Source of the DNA: Microbacterium luteum
GTDB taxonomy: Bacteria; Actinomycetota; Actinomycetes; Actinomycetales; Microbacteriaceae
Assembly: GCF_015277875.1 (NCBI RefSeq)
Contig: NZ_CP063814.1
Coordinates: 1,922,001 to 1,986,000 of the forward strand
Length of the DNA: 64,000 nt
Direction of reading: 5' to 3'
Under the pieces are notes generated by a model. That model was not told the DNA's origin. It saw only the letters and a program-made list of their open reading frames with translations, and ran no database searches. Position numbers and translations under genes: made by a program. Each line of letters begins with the position of its first letter. The stretch's first letter is position 1. Shown piece after piece: positions 25,921-34,547 of the stretch.

Positions 25921-26565
25921 GTGAGGGTGCCTGACTCCCCCGCGTTCCTCGTCGTGCTCGACGCCGATTCGACCCTCATCCGGAACGAGGTGATCGAGTT
26001 GCTCGCCGACGAAGCCGGGCGCGGTGCCGAAGTCGCCGCTGCGACCGAGGCAGCGATGCGCGGCGAGGTGGATTTCGCCGCTTCCCTCCGCTCCCGCGTC
26101 GAGGCCCTCGCGGGGGTTTCGGTGTCGGCCTTCGAGCGGGTCATCGCCCGCATCGAGCCGACCCCGGGGGTGCGGGAGTTCCTCACGGAGATCCATCGCC
26201 GCGGGGGCGTCGCCGCGGTGGTGTCCGGCGGGTTCCACGAGATCCTCGACACGGTGGCCCCATCGCTGGGCGTCGATCGGTGGCGTGCCAACCGCTTGGA
26301 CCAGCGCGACGGAGCACTCACCGGCCGCGTCTCCGGGCCGATCATCGATGCTCGGGCGAAGGCCGACGCCGTGCGCGAGTGGGCCCATCAGGAGCACATC
26401 CCGCTTCGGCAGACGATCGCGATCGGTGACGGGGCGAACGACCTCGAGATGATGCGCGTGGCAGGACTCGGCGTCGCCTTCAACGCCAAGCCGACCGTGC
26501 GCGCTCACGCGGATCTGGTCGTGGGCCCGATCGATCTGCGGGAAGCGATCTCGCTCCTGCCCTGA
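25921..26565 (+). CDS. serB: Phosphoserine phosphatase SerB
   Basis: HAD-superfamily phosphatase of 214 residues for the last step of serine synthesis. Motif I is VVLDADSTLIRNEVIELLAD (nucleophile and acid Asp), motif II is VSGGFHEIL, and motif III is KADAVREWA with IAIGDGANDLEMM binding Mg2+. A helical cap domain lies between. It lacks the N-terminal ACT domains found in some actinobacterial SerB proteins. It has a GTG start at 25921, or GTG at 25927. It lies 13 bases after glgC on the same strand. Confidence 0.92.
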   Translation: MRVPDSPAFLVVLDADSTLIRNEVIELLADEAGRGAEVAAATEAAMRGEVDFAASLRSRVEALAGVSVSAFERVIARIEPTPGVREFLTEIHRRGGVAAVVSGGFHEILDTVAPSLGVDRWRANRLDQRDGALTGRVSGPIIDARAKADAVREWAHQEHIPLRQTIAIGDGANDLEMMRVAGLGVAFNAKPTVRAHADLVVGPIDLREAISLLP

Positions 26566-26609
26566 CCTCGCTCCCGCCTGTGTCGGACCCTGACGCTACC
26601 GTGAGGCTC

Positions 26610-27364
26610 ATGGACATCCTTCTCGTTCCCGGCCTCTGGCTCGATGCCTCCTCGTGGTCCGATGTCACCGCGCCACTCGTCGCGAACGGTCACCGTGTGC
26701 ATCCGCTGACGATGCCGGGCACCGGCGCCTCGGCATCCGAGAGCGACGAGATCGGAATCGACGACTGGGTCGGAGCGGTCGTCCGCGAGATCGACGCTGC
26801 GACGCATCCCGTGGTGCTGATCGGACACAGCGGAGGCGGAAACGTCGTCTACGCGGCTGCCGACCGGCGCCCGCACGCCGTGGCGCACGTGACCCTGCTC
26901 GACACCTTTCCGCCCGTTCCGGGAGCTGGCATCTCGGACTTCCCGTCGTCGACGGTGTCGTGCCGTTCCCCGGGTGGGAGTTCTTCGACGAGGACGACGT
27001 CGCCGATCTCTCGCCGGAAGCGCGTGCCCGCGCGGGGGCCCGCACGAGCTCGGTTCCGCGGCACGTGCCCACGGACGCCCTCCGGCTGACGGACGAGCGG
27101 CGTCGCGGTGTGCCCGTCACCATCGTGACCGGGACCGTGCCGGCGAACGTGATCCGAGAGATCGCGGCGGACCCCGCCCCGTGGGCGGCGGAGCTGGCAG
27201 CCGTCGAGGATCTCCGCATCATCCAGCTCCACGACGACGGTGCGCCAGGAGGGCACTGGCCGCAGTTCTCAGCTCCGGAGCGAACGGCTCGAGCGCTCCT
27301 CGAAGCGGTGCGGGAGACCCCCGGCGCCCCCGGCGAGGAGTCCGGGCACCCGGCGGGTCAGTGA
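26610..27364 (+). pseudogene. Alpha/beta hydrolase gene interrupted by a frameshift
   Basis: The first part (26610 to about 26939) encodes MDILLVPGLWLDASSWSDV and VLIGHSGGGNVVYAA, the nucleophile elbow of an alpha/beta hydrolase, up to LLDTFPPVPGAGISD. The remainder continues in a different frame, from about 26940 as LPVVDGVVPFPGWEFFDEDDV through LHDDGAPGGHWPQFSAPERTA (the catalytic His region) to 27364. One missing base near 26940 would restore a continuous protein of about 251 residues. Coding character is strong on both sides. Either this is a recent inactivating mutation or a sequencing/assembly error. The original frame would stop at 27089. Confidence 0.82.
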
Positions 27365-28068
27365 CCCATGCCGAGGCCGCCGTCGACCGGGATCACGGCG
27401 CCGGAGACGTAGGCGGCCGCGTCGGAGGCGAGCCACGCGACCACACCGGCGACCTCATCGGATGATCCGAAGCGACCGGCGGGAATGCTCTTCTTGTAGT
27501 CGGCCTGGGTCTGCTCCGGCAGTCCAGCGGTCATGTCGGTCTCGATGAAGCCCGGGGCCACGACATTCGCGGTGATCCCGCGCGCGCCGAGCTCGCGGGT
27601 GAGCGACCGAGCGAAGCCGACCAGCCCGCTCTTGGACGCGCTGTAGTTGATCTGACCGGCAGAGCCCAGCAGCCCGACCACGCTGGAGATCAGGATCACT
27701 CGACCCCAGCGCTTCTTGAGCATGCCCTTCGAGGCGCGCTTGACGACGCGGAACGATCCGCCGAGGTTCGTGGACACCACGTCGTCGAAGTCGTCCTCGC
27801 TCATCCGGAGGAGGAGGGTGTCGCGTGTGATGCCCGCGTTGGCCACCAGCACGTCGACGGGTCCGAGCGCGCCCTCGACCTCGGTGAAGGCGGCGTCGAC
27901 GGCAGCCGCGTCCGTCACGTCGGCCCGCACCGTGAGCGTGCCCTCCGGGCCCTCCCCGCTGCGCGCGGTCACCGCGACGCGGTAGCCCTCTGCGACGAAC
28001 CGCTCGGCGATGGCGCGGCCGATGCCACGGTTTCCCCCGGTGACGAGGACGACGTGCTCAGAGGACAT
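27358..28068 (-). CDS. fabG: Beta-ketoacyl-ACP reductase FabG-type (SDR family)
   Basis: Short-chain dehydrogenase of 236 residues: cofactor site TGGNRGIGRAIAERF (about 10-24), NAGITRD, catalytic Ser in ILISSVVGLLG, and YSASKSG with Tyr and Lys. It probably reduces 3-oxoacyl-ACP with NADPH in fatty-acid synthesis. AAGGAG precedes the ATG at 28068. It stands alone, convergent with the frameshifted hydrolase, overlapping it by 7 bases. Other SDR substrates are possible, but the sequence is close to canonical FabG/MabA. Confidence 0.9.
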   Translation of the reverse strand: MSSEHVVLVTGGNRGIGRAIAERFVAEGYRVAVTARSGEGPEGTLTVRADVTDAAAVDAAFTEVEGALGPVDVLVANAGITRDTLLLRMSEDDFDDVVSTNLGGSFRVVKRASKGMLKKRWGRVILISSVVGLLGSAGQINYSASKSGLVGFARSLTRELGARGITANVVAPGFIETDMTAGLPEQTQADYKKSIPAGRFGSSDEVAGVVAWLASDAAAYVSGAVIPVDGGLGMGH

Positions 28069-28125
28069 AGCTGATGCTCCTTCATGCTGCGGGCGGGGAC
28101 CCGCCTCAGCCTAGCGGGCACGCGA

Positions 28126-28155
28126 TTGACACCCGTCCGTCGGCACTGCCACGCT
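28126..28155 (+). promoter_or_regulatory. Candidate promoter of the DUF4190 gene
   Basis: A perfect TTGACA (28126-28131) is followed after 18 bases by CACGCT (28150-28155), a fair actinobacterial -10. The start codon follows 26 bases later. Confidence 0.5.
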
Positions 28156-28181
28156 GGAAGCGCCCTCGAGAAAGGCCTCAG

Positions 28182-28556
28182 ATGACACAGCCCGACCCCC
28201 ACGGCGGACCCACGTCGCCCGGCGCGTGTCCGCCGCCGGCTCACGGTGCGACACCACCGCCCTACGGCGCGGGAGGTCCTGCGGGTGCGCGGACGAACAC
28301 CCTCGCGATCGTCTCGCTGATCGCCTCGATCAGTGCTTTCGTGATCCTGCCGTTCCTCGGCTCGCTCGCGGGGGTCATCACCGGGCACATGTCGCTGTCT
28401 CAGATCTCCCGCACCGGCGAACAAGGTCGCGGCCTGGCCCTCGCCGGCCTGATCGTCGGCTACGTCGGCCTGGCCCTGGCGGTCATCGGGGTCATCGCGG
28501 TCATCCTCTTCTTCGGCGTCTTCCTCACCGCTGTGTCGCAGTCGACCTACAGCTGA
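28182..28556 (+). CDS. DUF4190-type small membrane protein
   Basis: Protein of 124 residues. A Pro/Gly-rich cytoplasmic N-terminus (about 1-40, PPPAHGATPPPYGAGGP) is followed by two hydrophobic helices: TLAIVSLIASISAFVILPFLGSLAGVITGH and GLALAGLIVGYVGLALAVIGVIAVILFFGVFL. The pattern NTLAIVSLI...GxIxGHxSLSQIxRTGEQGRGLALAGLIVGY is typical of DUF4190. The function is unknown. An AAAGG site precedes the ATG. Confidence 0.85.
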   Translation: MTQPDPHGGPTSPGACPPPAHGATPPPYGAGGPAGARTNTLAIVSLIASISAFVILPFLGSLAGVITGHMSLSQISRTGEQGRGLALAGLIVGYVGLALAVIGVIAVILFFGVFLTAVSQSTYS

Positions 28557-28600
28557 CCCGCGGGCTCCCGGGTGCGCAGCGGGCGTACCCTGGAGGGACC

Positions 28601-28981
28601 GTGAAGCACTCGCACCACACGCCGTCGGCGACGTCCCTCCCCCGCGCACCGCGCGAGGGCGCGGACTCCCGCGCGCGCACGTACCTCGTCACCATGGGGA
28701 TCCGCGTGCTGTGCTTCGCGCTGATGGTCTTCGTCACCCCGTACGGATGGTGGACGTGGGCCTTCGCGGCTGCTGCGATCTTCCTCCCCTACGTTGCCGT
28801 GGTGTTCGCGAACGTCGGGTCCGATGTTCGCGAGACCGGCGTCGAGAGCCCCGAACGGGCGCTGCCGGCGGCGGCGGTCCGCTCCGCGCCAGAGCGTGAC
28901 GACGAAGCCGTGCAGCAGGCGCGGCCCCGTGTCATCCGCATCGAGGAGACACGTCGCGAAGGCGAGAACAGGGGTGGGTGA
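28601..28981 (+). CDS. DUF3099 domain-containing membrane protein
   Basis: Protein of 126 residues. A charged N-terminus is followed by two membrane helices (TMGIRVLCFALMVFVTPYGWW and TWAFAAAAIFLPYVAVVFANVG), as in DUF3099 proteins, then a long charged tail. The function is unknown. The GTG start at 28601 has TGGAGGG 4 bases upstream. The stop overlaps the next small gene by 8 bases, placing it in an operon with the small Cys protein and the SURF1 gene. Confidence 0.85.
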   Translation: MKHSHHTPSATSLPRAPREGADSRARTYLVTMGIRVLCFALMVFVTPYGWWTWAFAAAAIFLPYVAVVFANVGSDVRETGVESPERALPAAAVRSAPERDDEAVQQARPRVIRIEETRREGENRGG

Positions 28982-29171
28982 CGCGCGTTGCTCTCGAGCG
29001 GGATGCCGCGAGACCGCGCGCTGGCGCATCGACTGGCGGAACCCGCGCATCCACGGGGCCGACCGTCGCAAGACGTGGGTCGCCTGCGATGCGCACCGCG
29101 CCTTCCTGCGGGATTTCCTCGCCGCGCGTGATTTCCCGCTCGATGTCTCCGAACTCGAGGCGACGTCATGA
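28974..29171 (+). CDS. Small cysteine-containing protein, unknown function
   Basis: Predicted protein of 65 residues: GDARCSRAGCRETARWRIDW near the start, then HGADRRKTWVACDAHRAFL, and a tail ending SELEATS. Three Cys plus a Cys-x2-His pair (CDAH) resemble a small zinc-ribbon-like fold with ligands C-x4-C...C-x2-H. It overlaps the DUF3099 stop by 8 bases and the SURF1 start by 4 (ATGA), so it is translationally coupled to both. It has no membrane segment. Its place beside SURF1 hints at a role in oxidase or metal handling, which is only an inference. Confidence 0.75.
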   Translation: MGDARCSRAGCRETARWRIDWRNPRIHGADRRKTWVACDAHRAFLRDFLAARDFPLDVSELEATS

Positions 29172-30022
29172 GCCGGCGCACGGCGCCGACGGCCGTGCGG
29201 TGGTCGGGATACGTCGCCGTCGCGGTGCTGTTCGCGATCGCCTGCGCGTTCCTGTCCCATTGGCAGTTCGAGCGGAACGAGTCGCGTGCCGCCGAACTGG
29301 AGCTCGTCGACCGCAACTACGACGCCGTGCCCGTCGGTCTGGCGGACCTCGTCCCGGAGGGATCGACGCTCGACCCCGAAGACGAGTGGCACCCGGTCGT
29401 GATGACCGGCGAGTACCTCCCGGCGGATCAGCTGCTGGTGCGAAACCGTCCCCACGGCGGCACCGCGGCGTTCGAGGTGCTCGTTCCCTTCCGCCTCGAG
29501 GACGGGCGCATCCTGATCGTCGATCGTGGGTGGGTGCCTCCCGGCGAGAGCAGCCGCGAGCCCGACGCCGTCGCAGCCCCTCCGGAAGGCACCGTCGAGG
29601 TGACGGTGCGTCTGCGACCGGGAGAGGCTCTCACGTCGTCCGGAGAGTCCGTGGACGGCGGGCAGATCCCCACCATCAACCTCCCGCTCATCGCGGCGGT
29701 CGTCGCCGACGGCGAGCGAGTCGAGCAGAGCGCCTACGGCGCCCTGGTGTCGGAGCAGCCCGCGCCGGCGACGACGCTCGGCGCACTCGACGACCCGTCG
29801 GCCGACCCCGGGCCGCACCTGTCGTACGCCATTCAGTGGATCCTCTTCGCGATCATGGGCTTCGTGTTCATCGGATACATGATCCGCACCGAGATCCGCG
29901 CGCGACGCGACGATGACGAAGACGACGAGAAGCCGGCGGACACGACCGGACCCATCGCCCGGCGACGCCGCGACCACGATGCGGATGCCGAGGACGCGCT
30001 CGTGGACGCCCTCGGCCGGTGA
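29168..30022 (+). CDS. SURF1-family protein (cytochrome oxidase biogenesis)
   Basis: Membrane protein of 284 residues with the SURF1 architecture. An N-terminal helix (YVAVAVLFAIACAFLSHWQFERNESR, ending in the conserved WQxxR-like motif) is followed by an extracytoplasmic domain containing YLPADQLLVRNRPHGGTAAFEVLVPFRLEDGRILIVDRGWVPPG. A second helix near residues 220-245 (SYAIQWILFAIMGFVFIGYMIR) and a charged cytoplasmic tail end the protein. SURF1 proteins assist heme insertion into aa3-type oxidases. The ATG overlaps the preceding stop. Confidence 0.93.
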   Translation: MSRRTAPTAVRWSGYVAVAVLFAIACAFLSHWQFERNESRAAELELVDRNYDAVPVGLADLVPEGSTLDPEDEWHPVVMTGEYLPADQLLVRNRPHGGTAAFEVLVPFRLEDGRILIVDRGWVPPGESSREPDAVAAPPEGTVEVTVRLRPGEALTSSGESVDGGQIPTINLPLIAAVVADGERVEQSAYGALVSEQPAPATTLGALDDPSADPGPHLSYAIQWILFAIMGFVFIGYMIRTEIRARRDDDEDDEKPADTTGPIARRRRDHDADAEDALVDALGR

Positions 30023-31621
30023 TCACGCCAGCGTGATCAGCTCGATGTAGTCGCGCCCCCAGATGTCCTCGACACCGTCGGGGAGGATGAGGACCCGCTC
30101 CGGGTTCAGCGCCTCCACGGCGCCCTCGTCGTGGGAAACGAGCACGACCGCGCCCTCGTAGTGGGCGAGGGCTCCCAGGATCTCCTCGCGCGAAGCGGGG
30201 TCGAGGTTGTTGGTGGGCTCGTCGAGGAGCAGCATGTTCGCCGACGACACCACGAGGGTCGCCAGCGACAACCGGGTCTTCTCACCGCCCGAGAGCACTC
30301 CCGCAGGCTTGAGCACGTCGTCACCGGTGAACAGGAACGACCCCAGCACCTTGCGCGCCTCGGTCGCGGTGATGTCGGGCGCTGCGGACATCATGTTCTC
30401 GAGCACCGAACGGTTCACGTCGAGGTTCTCGTGCTCCTGCGCGTAGTAGCCGACCTTGAGACCATGGCCCGGCTCGATGACACCCGTGTCGGCCCGGTCG
30501 ACGCCGGCGAGGATACGAAGGAGGGTCGTCTTGCCGGCACCGTTCAGGCCGAGCACGACGACCTTCGAGCCGCGGTCGATCGCGAGGTCGACGTCGGCGA
30601 AGATCTCCAGCGACCCGTACGACTTCGACAGCGCCTTGGCCATCAGCGGTGTCTTGCCGCACGGGGCGGGCTTGGGGAAGCGCAGCTTCGCGACGCGGTC
30701 TTCCTGGCGCACCTCGTCGAGACCGGAGAGCATCTTCTCGGCGCGTGCGACCATCTGGTGCGCGGCGGCCGCCTTGCTCGCCTTCGCACCGAAGCGTGCC
30801 GCCTGCAGCTGCAGCGCGGTCGCCTTCTTCTCGATGTTGGCCCGCTCCTTCTTGCGCCGTTCCTCGTCGGCGACCCGCTGTCGCAGGTAGTTCTTCCAGT
30901 TCATGTTGTACACATCGATGACCTGACGATTGGCATCGAGGTAGAACACGCGATTGACCGTCTCGCCCACGAGCTCCACGTCGTGGCTGATCACGATCAA
31001 CCCGCCCTTGTAGGACTTCAGGAACTCGCGCAGCCACACCACGCTGTCCGCGTCGAGGTGGTTGGTGGGTTCGTCGAGGATCATCGTCTGGGCGTCTGAG
31101 AAGAGGATGCGCGCCAGCTCGATGCGCCGGCGCTGCCCGCCCGACAGCGTCTTCAGCGGCTGGTCCAGGATGCGGTCCGGCAGGGAGAGATTGTGGGCGA
31201 TCGAGGCCGCCTCGGCCTCCGCGGCATAGCCCCCCAGGGCCTCGAACCGCTCGGTCAGGTTGGCGTACTTCCGCATCGCCCGCTCCGCGACGGCGGAGTC
31301 GTCCGAACCCATGGCTTCGGAGGTCTCCCGCATGCCGATCGCGATCGTGCCCAGGCCGCGGGCGTCGAGGATCCGGGTGCGAGCCAGCATCTCCGGATCG
31401 CCGGACCGCGGGTCCTGCGGCAGGTAGCCCAGCTCGCCGGAGCGGTCGACGCGCCCGGCAGAAGGCAGCACGTCGCCGGCCAGCACCTTGGTGAGCGTGG
31501 TCTTTCCGGCGCCGTTGCGCCCGACGAGCCCGATCTTGTCGCCGTCGGAGACGCGGAAGGAGACCTCCGACATGAGCACGCGGGCGCCCACGCGGATCTC
31601 GAGGTCGTGCACGGCAAGCAC
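30023..31621 (-). CDS. ABC-F family ATP-binding protein
   Basis: Soluble protein of 532 residues with two ABC ATPase domains and no membrane segment. Walker A motifs are GRNGAGKTTLTK and GLNGAGKTTLLR; signatures are TLSGGQRRRIELARI and VLSGGEKTRLSLATL. Both Walker B motifs read LLDEPTNNLD-like sequences. A charged coiled-coil linker (VADEERRKKERANIEKKATALQLQAARF) joins the domains. ABC-F proteins act on ribosomes, as translation factors or antibiotic-protection proteins; which role applies here cannot be read. The GTG at 31621 starts at the first conserved residues (LAVHDLEIRVGARVL). It is convergent with the SURF1 gene, stop to stop. Confidence 0.93.
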   Translation of the reverse strand: MLAVHDLEIRVGARVLMSEVSFRVSDGDKIGLVGRNGAGKTTLTKVLAGDVLPSAGRVDRSGELGYLPQDPRSGDPEMLARTRILDARGLGTIAIGMRETSEAMGSDDSAVAERAMRKYANLTERFEALGGYAAEAEAASIAHNLSLPDRILDQPLKTLSGGQRRRIELARILFSDAQTMILDEPTNHLDADSVVWLREFLKSYKGGLIVISHDVELVGETVNRVFYLDANRQVIDVYNMNWKNYLRQRVADEERRKKERANIEKKATALQLQAARFGAKASKAAAAHQMVARAEKMLSGLDEVRQEDRVAKLRFPKPAPCGKTPLMAKALSKSYGSLEIFADVDLAIDRGSKVVVLGLNGAGKTTLLRILAGVDRADTGVIEPGHGLKVGYYAQEHENLDVNRSVLENMMSAAPDITATEARKVLGSFLFTGDDVLKPAGVLSGGEKTRLSLATLVVSSANMLLLDEPTNNLDPASREEILGALAHYEGAVVLVSHDEGAVEALNPERVLILPDGVEDIWGRDYIELITLA

Positions 31622-31677
31622 AGCGATCGTCCGTTTCGTTGGTGACAGGGGACAAGGGAGGCCGACGGCCAGCCTCC

Positions 31678-31683
31678 TAGTAT
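31678..31683 (+). promoter_or_regulatory. Possible -10 box for bioY
   Basis: TAGTAT, followed by AAG, lies 50 bases upstream of the bioY start in the divergent region shared with the ABC-F gene. The -35 element is unclear. Confidence 0.35.
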
Positions 31684-31733
31684 AAGTCGGGAACGGCCCG
31701 GAGACCGCCGGGCACGACCTCCGAAGGAGCGCC

Positions 31734-32369
31734 ATGACCCTCGCTGCCCCCTCCCCCGCCCGTCGACGCGTGCTGGCCGATGTCATCGCACGGCCCGAAG
31801 GACGCGCCCGCGCGCTCGCGACCGACGCCGCGCTCATCCTCGCCGGCGTCGCCGTCGTGGCCGTGCTCGCGCAGGTGTCCGTGCCGCTGTGGCCGGTCCC
31901 GATCACGGGTCAGACCCTCGCTGTCGTGGTCGTCGGCGCCGCCCTCGGCGCACGGCGGGGCGCGCTCGCCCTTCTCGCCTACCTGGTGATCGGGCTCGCC
32001 GGGCTCCCCGTCTTCGCGGACTTCACCGGAACGGTCGCGGCGGTCGCCAAGCCCAGCTTCGGATTCATCCTGGGCTTCATCGGGGCGGCATTCGTCGCGG
32101 GCTGGTTCGCCGAGCGCGCGTGGGACCGCAAGCCCTGGCTCGCTTTCGTCGGCTTCGTCGCCGCCAGCGCCGTCCCCTTCGTCGTGGGCATCCCCTACAT
32201 GGCACTCATCCTGAACGGCGTGATGGGACTGGAACTGTCGGTGTGGCAGCTCCTCCAGGCGGGACTGTTCCCCTTCGTCATCGGCGGCGTGGTGAAAGCG
32301 GCGATCGCCGCGGCGGTCATCCCGGGAGCCTGGGCCCTCGTGCGCCGCGTCGACACATCCCGCGACTGA
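31734..32369 (+). CDS. bioY: Biotin transporter BioY (ECF S component)
   Basis: Integral membrane substrate-binding subunit of 211 residues with about six hydrophobic helices. PLWPVPITGQTLAVVVVGAALGARRG and FGFILGFIGAAFVAGW with VVGIPYMAL are typical BioY stretches. It imports biotin, which the acyl-CoA carboxylase in this window needs as a cofactor. No bioM/bioN energising genes follow; solitary BioY or a shared ECF module are both known. AAGGAG precedes the ATG. Confidence 0.94.
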   Translation: MTLAAPSPARRRVLADVIARPEGRARALATDAALILAGVAVVAVLAQVSVPLWPVPITGQTLAVVVVGAALGARRGALALLAYLVIGLAGLPVFADFTGTVAAVAKPSFGFILGFIGAAFVAGWFAERAWDRKPWLAFVGFVAASAVPFVVGIPYMALILNGVMGLELSVWQLLQAGLFPFVIGGVVKAAIAAAVIPGAWALVRRVDTSRD

Positions 32370-32420
32370 TTCGCCTCCCCGCTGCGAGCCGAGGGGTTCG
32401 AGAGCACTCCGAATGTCGGG

Positions 32421-32439
32421 TAAAGTAAGCCTGCCCTAA
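32421..32439. promoter_or_regulatory. DtxR/IdeR-like iron box
   Basis: TAAAGTAAGCCTGCCCTAA matches the DtxR/IdeR consensus (TTAGGTTAGGCTAACCTAA) at 13 of 19 positions by eye. It lies 16 bases before the TTG start of the siderophore-binding lipoprotein gene. The position fits iron-dependent repression of the whole uptake operon. Confidence 0.65.
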
Positions 32440-32454
32440 CACCTAGGAGGAATC

Positions 32455-33495
32455 TTGTTCCGCTCCCCCCGCACACGCATAGCGCTCGCCGCCGTGACCG
32501 CCACCGCACTCGGTGTCGCCCTCGCAGGCTGCGCAACAGGTGTCCAAGAGTCCGAGGACGCATCGTCGTCGACGACCGGCGACACCTTCCCCGTGACGAT
32601 CGAGCACGCTCTCGGCGAGACGGTCATCGAGTCGCAGCCGGAACGGGTCGCCGCGATCGCGTGGAGCAACCAGGACGTCCCCCTGGCCCTCGGAGTCGTT
32701 CCCGTGGGGATGGACTCCCAGGTGTGGGCGTGGACCGGCGAAGCCGAGCTCGGCGTCTACGAGTGGACGCAGGATGCGATCGACGAGCTCGGCGGTGAGG
32801 AGCCCGTCATCTTCTCCTCATCCGACGGTGTGGACTTCGAAGCCATCGCCGACACCGCCCCCGATGTGATCCTGGCCGCCCAGTCGGGCCTGAGCGAGGA
32901 GGACTATTCCACGCTCAGCGAGATCGCCCCTGTGGTCGCGTATCCCGAGATCGCCTGGTTCACGCCGTGGCGAGACACCATCATCCTGAACGCCGAAGCG
33001 CTGGGCATGGCCGAGGAAGGCGAACAGCTCGTCGCCGATCTCGAGCAGCAGATCGCCGACGCGACGGCGGAGGCCGACTTCGCCGGGAAGACGGCGGCGT
33101 TCTTCTACGCGAGCCCGGCCGACCTCTCCACCGTCTCGCTCTACACCGGCGGTGACTCGCGGACCGCCTTCCTCGACGACCTCGGCTTCGATCTGCCGCA
33201 GGTCGCGATCGACGCCGCGGCGGAGGGTTCCTTCTACCAGGACTTCAGCGCGGAGAACGCCGACCAGCTCGCCGACGTCGACATCATCGTCAGCTACGGC
33301 GACGGCAGCCTGCTCGAGGCGATGCAGGCCGACCCGCTGTGGAGCACCCTGCCCGCCGTGCAGAACGGCGCCGTCGTGGAGGTCGGAAACGGAGACGCCC
33401 TGAGCGCCGCCGTCAGCCCGACCGCACTGTCGATCCCGTGGGTCCTCGACGAGTACGTCGCGATGCTCGAGGACGCCGCCTCGCAGGCTCAGTGA
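32455..33495 (+). CDS. Iron-siderophore ABC transporter substrate-binding lipoprotein
   Basis: Lipoprotein of 346 residues. The signal peptide ends in the lipobox LAGC (Cys at about 26). The mature part has the class III periplasmic-binding fold (QPERVAAIAWSNQDVPLALGVVPVGM, FEAIADTAPDVILAAQSGLSEEDY, SIPWVLDEYVAML), typical of FecB/FhuD-type proteins. It should capture ferric siderophores at the outer face of the membrane. The rare TTG start at 32455 is supported by TAGGAGG 4 bases before it and by the signal peptide. It is the first gene of a five-gene operon behind a probable iron box. Confidence 0.93.
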   Translation: MFRSPRTRIALAAVTATALGVALAGCATGVQESEDASSSTTGDTFPVTIEHALGETVIESQPERVAAIAWSNQDVPLALGVVPVGMDSQVWAWTGEAELGVYEWTQDAIDELGGEEPVIFSSSDGVDFEAIADTAPDVILAAQSGLSEEDYSTLSEIAPVVAYPEIAWFTPWRDTIILNAEALGMAEEGEQLVADLEQQIADATAEADFAGKTAAFFYASPADLSTVSLYTGGDSRTAFLDDLGFDLPQVAIDAAAEGSFYQDFSAENADQLADVDIIVSYGDGSLLEAMQADPLWSTLPAVQNGAVVEVGNGDALSAAVSPTALSIPWVLDEYVAMLEDAASQAQ

Positions 33496-34547
33496 CGCTC
33501 CTCGCCGCGAACACGCGCCGCGCGCCCGCCTCTCGTGCGAGCGCGCGGCCGCGTGTCGTGGCCCTCGTCATCGGACTCGCTCTCCTCGTCGTCACCGTGA
33601 TCCTCTCGCTGGCATTCGGTTCCAGGCCGGTCAGCGTCACCGAGGTCGTCGACGGCGTCACCACGTGGCTGCGCGGGCAGACACCCACCGAGATCGGTGC
33701 ACTCGCGGTGCAGAGCCGCATCCCCCGCACCGCGCTCGCCATGCTCGCTGGTGCGGCGCTGGCCATCTCCGGCGCCCTCATGCAGGCCATCACCCGCAAT
33801 CCGCTCGCGGACCCCGGCATCCTCGGCGTCAACACCGGCGCCGCGCTGGCCGTCGTCATCGGCATCGCCTTCTTCGGCCTGGCAGACACGTGGGGTTACC
33901 TCAGCTTGGCCCTCATCGGCGCCGGCCTCACCGCCGTCTTCGTATACTTCGTCGGATCGGTCGGCGCCGGCGGCACGACGCCCATCAAGCTCGCGCTGGC
34001 GGGAGCTGCGACGACCGCCGCCCTCACGTCGCTCGTGTCAGCGATCCTGCTGCCGCGTCAGAACGTGCTCGACGAGTTCCGCTACTGGCAGGTGGGCAAT
34101 GTCGGACGAGCGGAATGGGAGACCATGGCGGTGGTCGCGCCCGTTCTCGTCTTCGGCGCCATCGTCGCCATCTTCTCCGCCTCGGCTCTGAACGCGCTCG
34201 CGATGGGCGATGACGTGGCGACGGGCCTCGGCGTGCACGTCGGACGCATCCGCATCGTCGCCGCCATCGCGGGGGTCGCCCTGTGCGCCGCCGTCACCGC
34301 GGTCGCCGGCCCGATCGGCTTCGTCGGGCTCATGGTCCCGCACGTGGTGCGCCTCGTCTCCGGGCCGGACCAGCGGTGGCTCCTCCCTCTCTCCGCGATC
34401 GGCGGCGCCATCCTCCTCGTCGCGGCAGACACGATCGGACGTGTCATCGGCTCCCCCGGCGAGGTCGAGGCGGGCATCATCACCGCATTCGTCGGGGCCC
34501 CCGTTCTCATCGTCATCGCTCGCCGCACCCGGATGAGGGCGCTGTGA
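33492..34547 (+). CDS. FecCD-family siderophore ABC permease (first)
   Basis: Integral membrane permease of 351 residues with about nine to ten helices. Family stretches include SRIPRTALAMLAGAALAISGALMQAITRNPLADPGILGVNTGAALAVV and AGPIGFVGLMVPHVVRLVSGPDQRWLLPLSA. It forms the channel heterodimer with the next gene product. The GTG at 33492 overlaps the preceding stop by 4 bases, showing translational coupling. A longer upstream frame has no role. Confidence 0.94.
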   Translation: MTLLAANTRRAPASRASARPRVVALVIGLALLVVTVILSLAFGSRPVSVTEVVDGVTTWLRGQTPTEIGALAVQSRIPRTALAMLAGAALAISGALMQAITRNPLADPGILGVNTGAALAVVIGIAFFGLADTWGYLSLALIGAGLTAVFVYFVGSVGAGGTTPIKLALAGAATTAALTSLVSAILLPRQNVLDEFRYWQVGNVGRAEWETMAVVAPVLVFGAIVAIFSASALNALAMGDDVATGLGVHVGRIRIVAAIAGVALCAAVTAVAGPIGFVGLMVPHVVRLVSGPDQRWLLPLSAIGGAILLVAADTIGRVIGSPGEVEAGIITAFVGAPVLIVIARRTRMRAL

